Of a DNA stretch of 64,000 bases, positions 62,541-64,000 are shown piece by piece. Numbering within the stretch: position 1 is the first letter of the stretch; every line of letters starts with the position of its first letter. The stretch spans positions 97,501 to 161,500 of the forward strand of contig WBZZ01000691.1 in assembly GCA_019918135.1 (NCBI GenBank). The letters run 5' to 3'. Position numbers and translations under genes: made by a program. Below the pieces are notes generated by a model, which was given only the letters and a program-made list of their open reading frames with translations, did not search any database and was not told the origin of the DNA. Origin of the DNA: Paulinella micropora (taxonomy: Eukaryota; Cercozoa; Imbricatea; Euglyphida; Paulinellidae).

Positions 62541-64000
62541 ATAAAGAAAGTGATGGAATAACAAATTACGAAAACCTCATTGAAAAATAGTCAAAACTGA
62601 CTTCAAACCAATCAAATTCCCGTCGCCCACCCTTTTTTCCCAACTAATTTGCACACCCCCCCACCGGGAAAAACTGGCCACCTTGCCACCTGAAAAAATG
62701 GTGCTTGTGATGACCAAAAATCAGAGTCAGTTTTCATCTGTTCCCTGTATGCTCTTCAATAAATTTTTATATAATATCTTTCTATGTATGCTTATAATTA
62801 AATGTACAAAGTTTTTTTACAAAAAGGTAACCTTAAGCCTGCAAACAAACCGGCCAAAGTCAGCAAAAGTAGAGCATAAGGCCCTCACTCAAATTTTTTT
62901 TAATTTAAATACAAGGCCGGCACTAGTACAGAAAGTGAAGGAAATCAAAGAGACTATTTAATGAAAACATTTTGTGCAGAAAGTGCAGAAAAAATTGAAA
63001 ATCTGTAAAGATCTCACAAGCGATTTTTTCAGCCTGTCTGGAGCCCAGAACAGATCACCAACAGCAGGGTTACAAAGAAAGGAGCAGGAGTTCAACATAT
63101 GCAAAACAAAGACCATGTGATTGTGAATAGATTCAGCACATAACATTCGAAGAAAAGCACACACAACACATATATGAGCGATACAGGACAGATGCAAAAA
63201 AGTGCTTCAGGGAAGAAAGAACAACACATGCTGCAGATAAGTTTACAACACACCATTTTGCAGACAGCATGGGCACAACGTTTGGAAAGACTGTACAAGA
63301 CCACGGGACGTGAAAGTATGCATGAGAAATACACAGAAAAAAAACACAAAACCCTCTCTAGCCATGACTTTTACCAATCTCGACCCCGCAAAAACCGTCA
63401 AATAAAAAACAATTTAGTGCGGCCTTCACTTCAAAGGCTACGAATGTCGATAGGCCTGTTTGTTTCAAATATTTTTTGGGAATTTTTCTGGCTTCCTCTC
63501 CGGTAATTGGCATGATCTTGTCAAATATTGCCACAGAAATTCAACGGGCCCGCGGCGCCAGTTTCATCTACGAGGTCTATGTGTTGACAGCGAGTGTGTG
63601 TTCAAACCACGTTGAGCAAAAGCAAGCATGACACAAGTGTTTTCATCAGAAAACTTGAACTTTCCTGTATTTGAAATCCTTATTATCGACTTCAATTTTC
63701 ACATTTCACGACATAGCAAATATGGTGTTTTTAACTGAAAAATGCTGTTTGCATGATGCACTCTGCACTCATTTTTACGCACAAGTGCACAAATGAATTC
63801 AAATGTTATGTTGAGCAATTCTGCCAGAGGGTTTTTGCAGAGAAGTACGGTATAAAACAAAAACTAAGAAAACTGAGGTCAGAAATTAGTTTGTTCACAT
63901 TCAGAAAATACCATAGATCTCATTAATACCTTATATAAACTGAAAACAAAATACAGGAAAGTCAATTCCCACTAAAAACATTGAATTCTGCGCAGACAGC
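62541..64000. other. Flank without supported gene
   Basis: Moderately AT-rich DNA with short runs of C and T near 62620-62660. No coding region shows family resemblance or convincing composition, and no repeat of note was seen. It may be host intergenic DNA next to the Polinton end. Confidence 0.45.

Noticed and set aside
62683-63506. Open frames of 92 to 110 codons in the right flank
   Set aside because: They overlap on both strands, have no recognisable motif and are as long as expected by chance.

Overview
This is a eukaryotic nuclear window made almost entirely of mobile and repeated DNA. I see no ordinary host gene. The elements point to an invertebrate or a protist/alga, but nothing fixes the lineage. 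From left to right: (1) a minus-strand Ty3/gypsy-type retroelement (323-8184), with an unusual Gag (CCCH finger plus RGG tail) and a pro-RT-RNase H-integrase pol carrying about two breaks; (2) Polinton/Maverick-type copy 1 (about 9254-27420), AT-rich, with nearly a full virion and replication gene set; (3) a satellite array of about 18.7 kb (27590-46245) with higher-order repeats; (4) unique AT-rich DNA with short repeats; (5) a tyrosine-recombinase retroelement of Ngaro/PAT type (48592-54019) with textbook split direct repeats and a small MITE nested in its last repeat; (6) Polinton copy 2 (about 54119-62540), inverted relative to copy 1 and cut short on its left by the region next to the retroelement; (7) about 1.5 kb with no gene I can support.

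Copy 1 carries, in order, a modular tail-fibre-like protein ending in an S74 intramolecular chaperone, small membrane and secreted proteins, a GIY-YIG nuclease, a conserved 121-residue protein, the FtsK/HerA-type packaging ATPase, a small basic virion protein, a coiled-coil/proline-rich protein, an adenain-like maturation protease, a second GIY-YIG nuclease, the penton-type minor capsid protein, the double-jelly-roll major capsid protein and a second spike protein. On the other strand follow two ExoX-C-like proteins, a protein-primed family B DNA polymerase, a small basic protein and a HIRAN protein. Copy 2 repeats the fibre-to-coiled-coil part and adds the integrase side (acidic/basic 172-residue protein, retroviral-type integrase, AP2/zinc-finger fragment). 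Between them the copies show every Polinton hallmark. Both are decayed: copy 1 has a dozen or more breaks, copy 2 several. The capsid, penton, 121-residue and integrase reading frames still look whole.

The strongest unexplained signal is in copy 1's gene junctions. Four intergenic modules of about 117-125 bp begin and end with inverted TGATATTTG-like ends and hold two facing stem-loops. Outer arms are conserved; inner arms and core stems differ in sequence but keep pairing. In three modules the first TGA is the stop codon of the upstream gene, and one module supplies stops to two convergent genes. Copy 2 lacks the modules at the two junctions it shares. Simpler AT-rich hairpins sit on or just after the stop codons of most other genes. 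This recalls the hairpin rule for 3'-end formation in Mimivirus and its virophages, and suggests a Polinton lineage using hairpin-defined transcript ends.

The satellite is the second notable structure: near-identical higher-order units of 2990 or 4070 bp in the order A-A-B-A-B', with more divergent monomers at both edges, as expected from recent unequal exchange.
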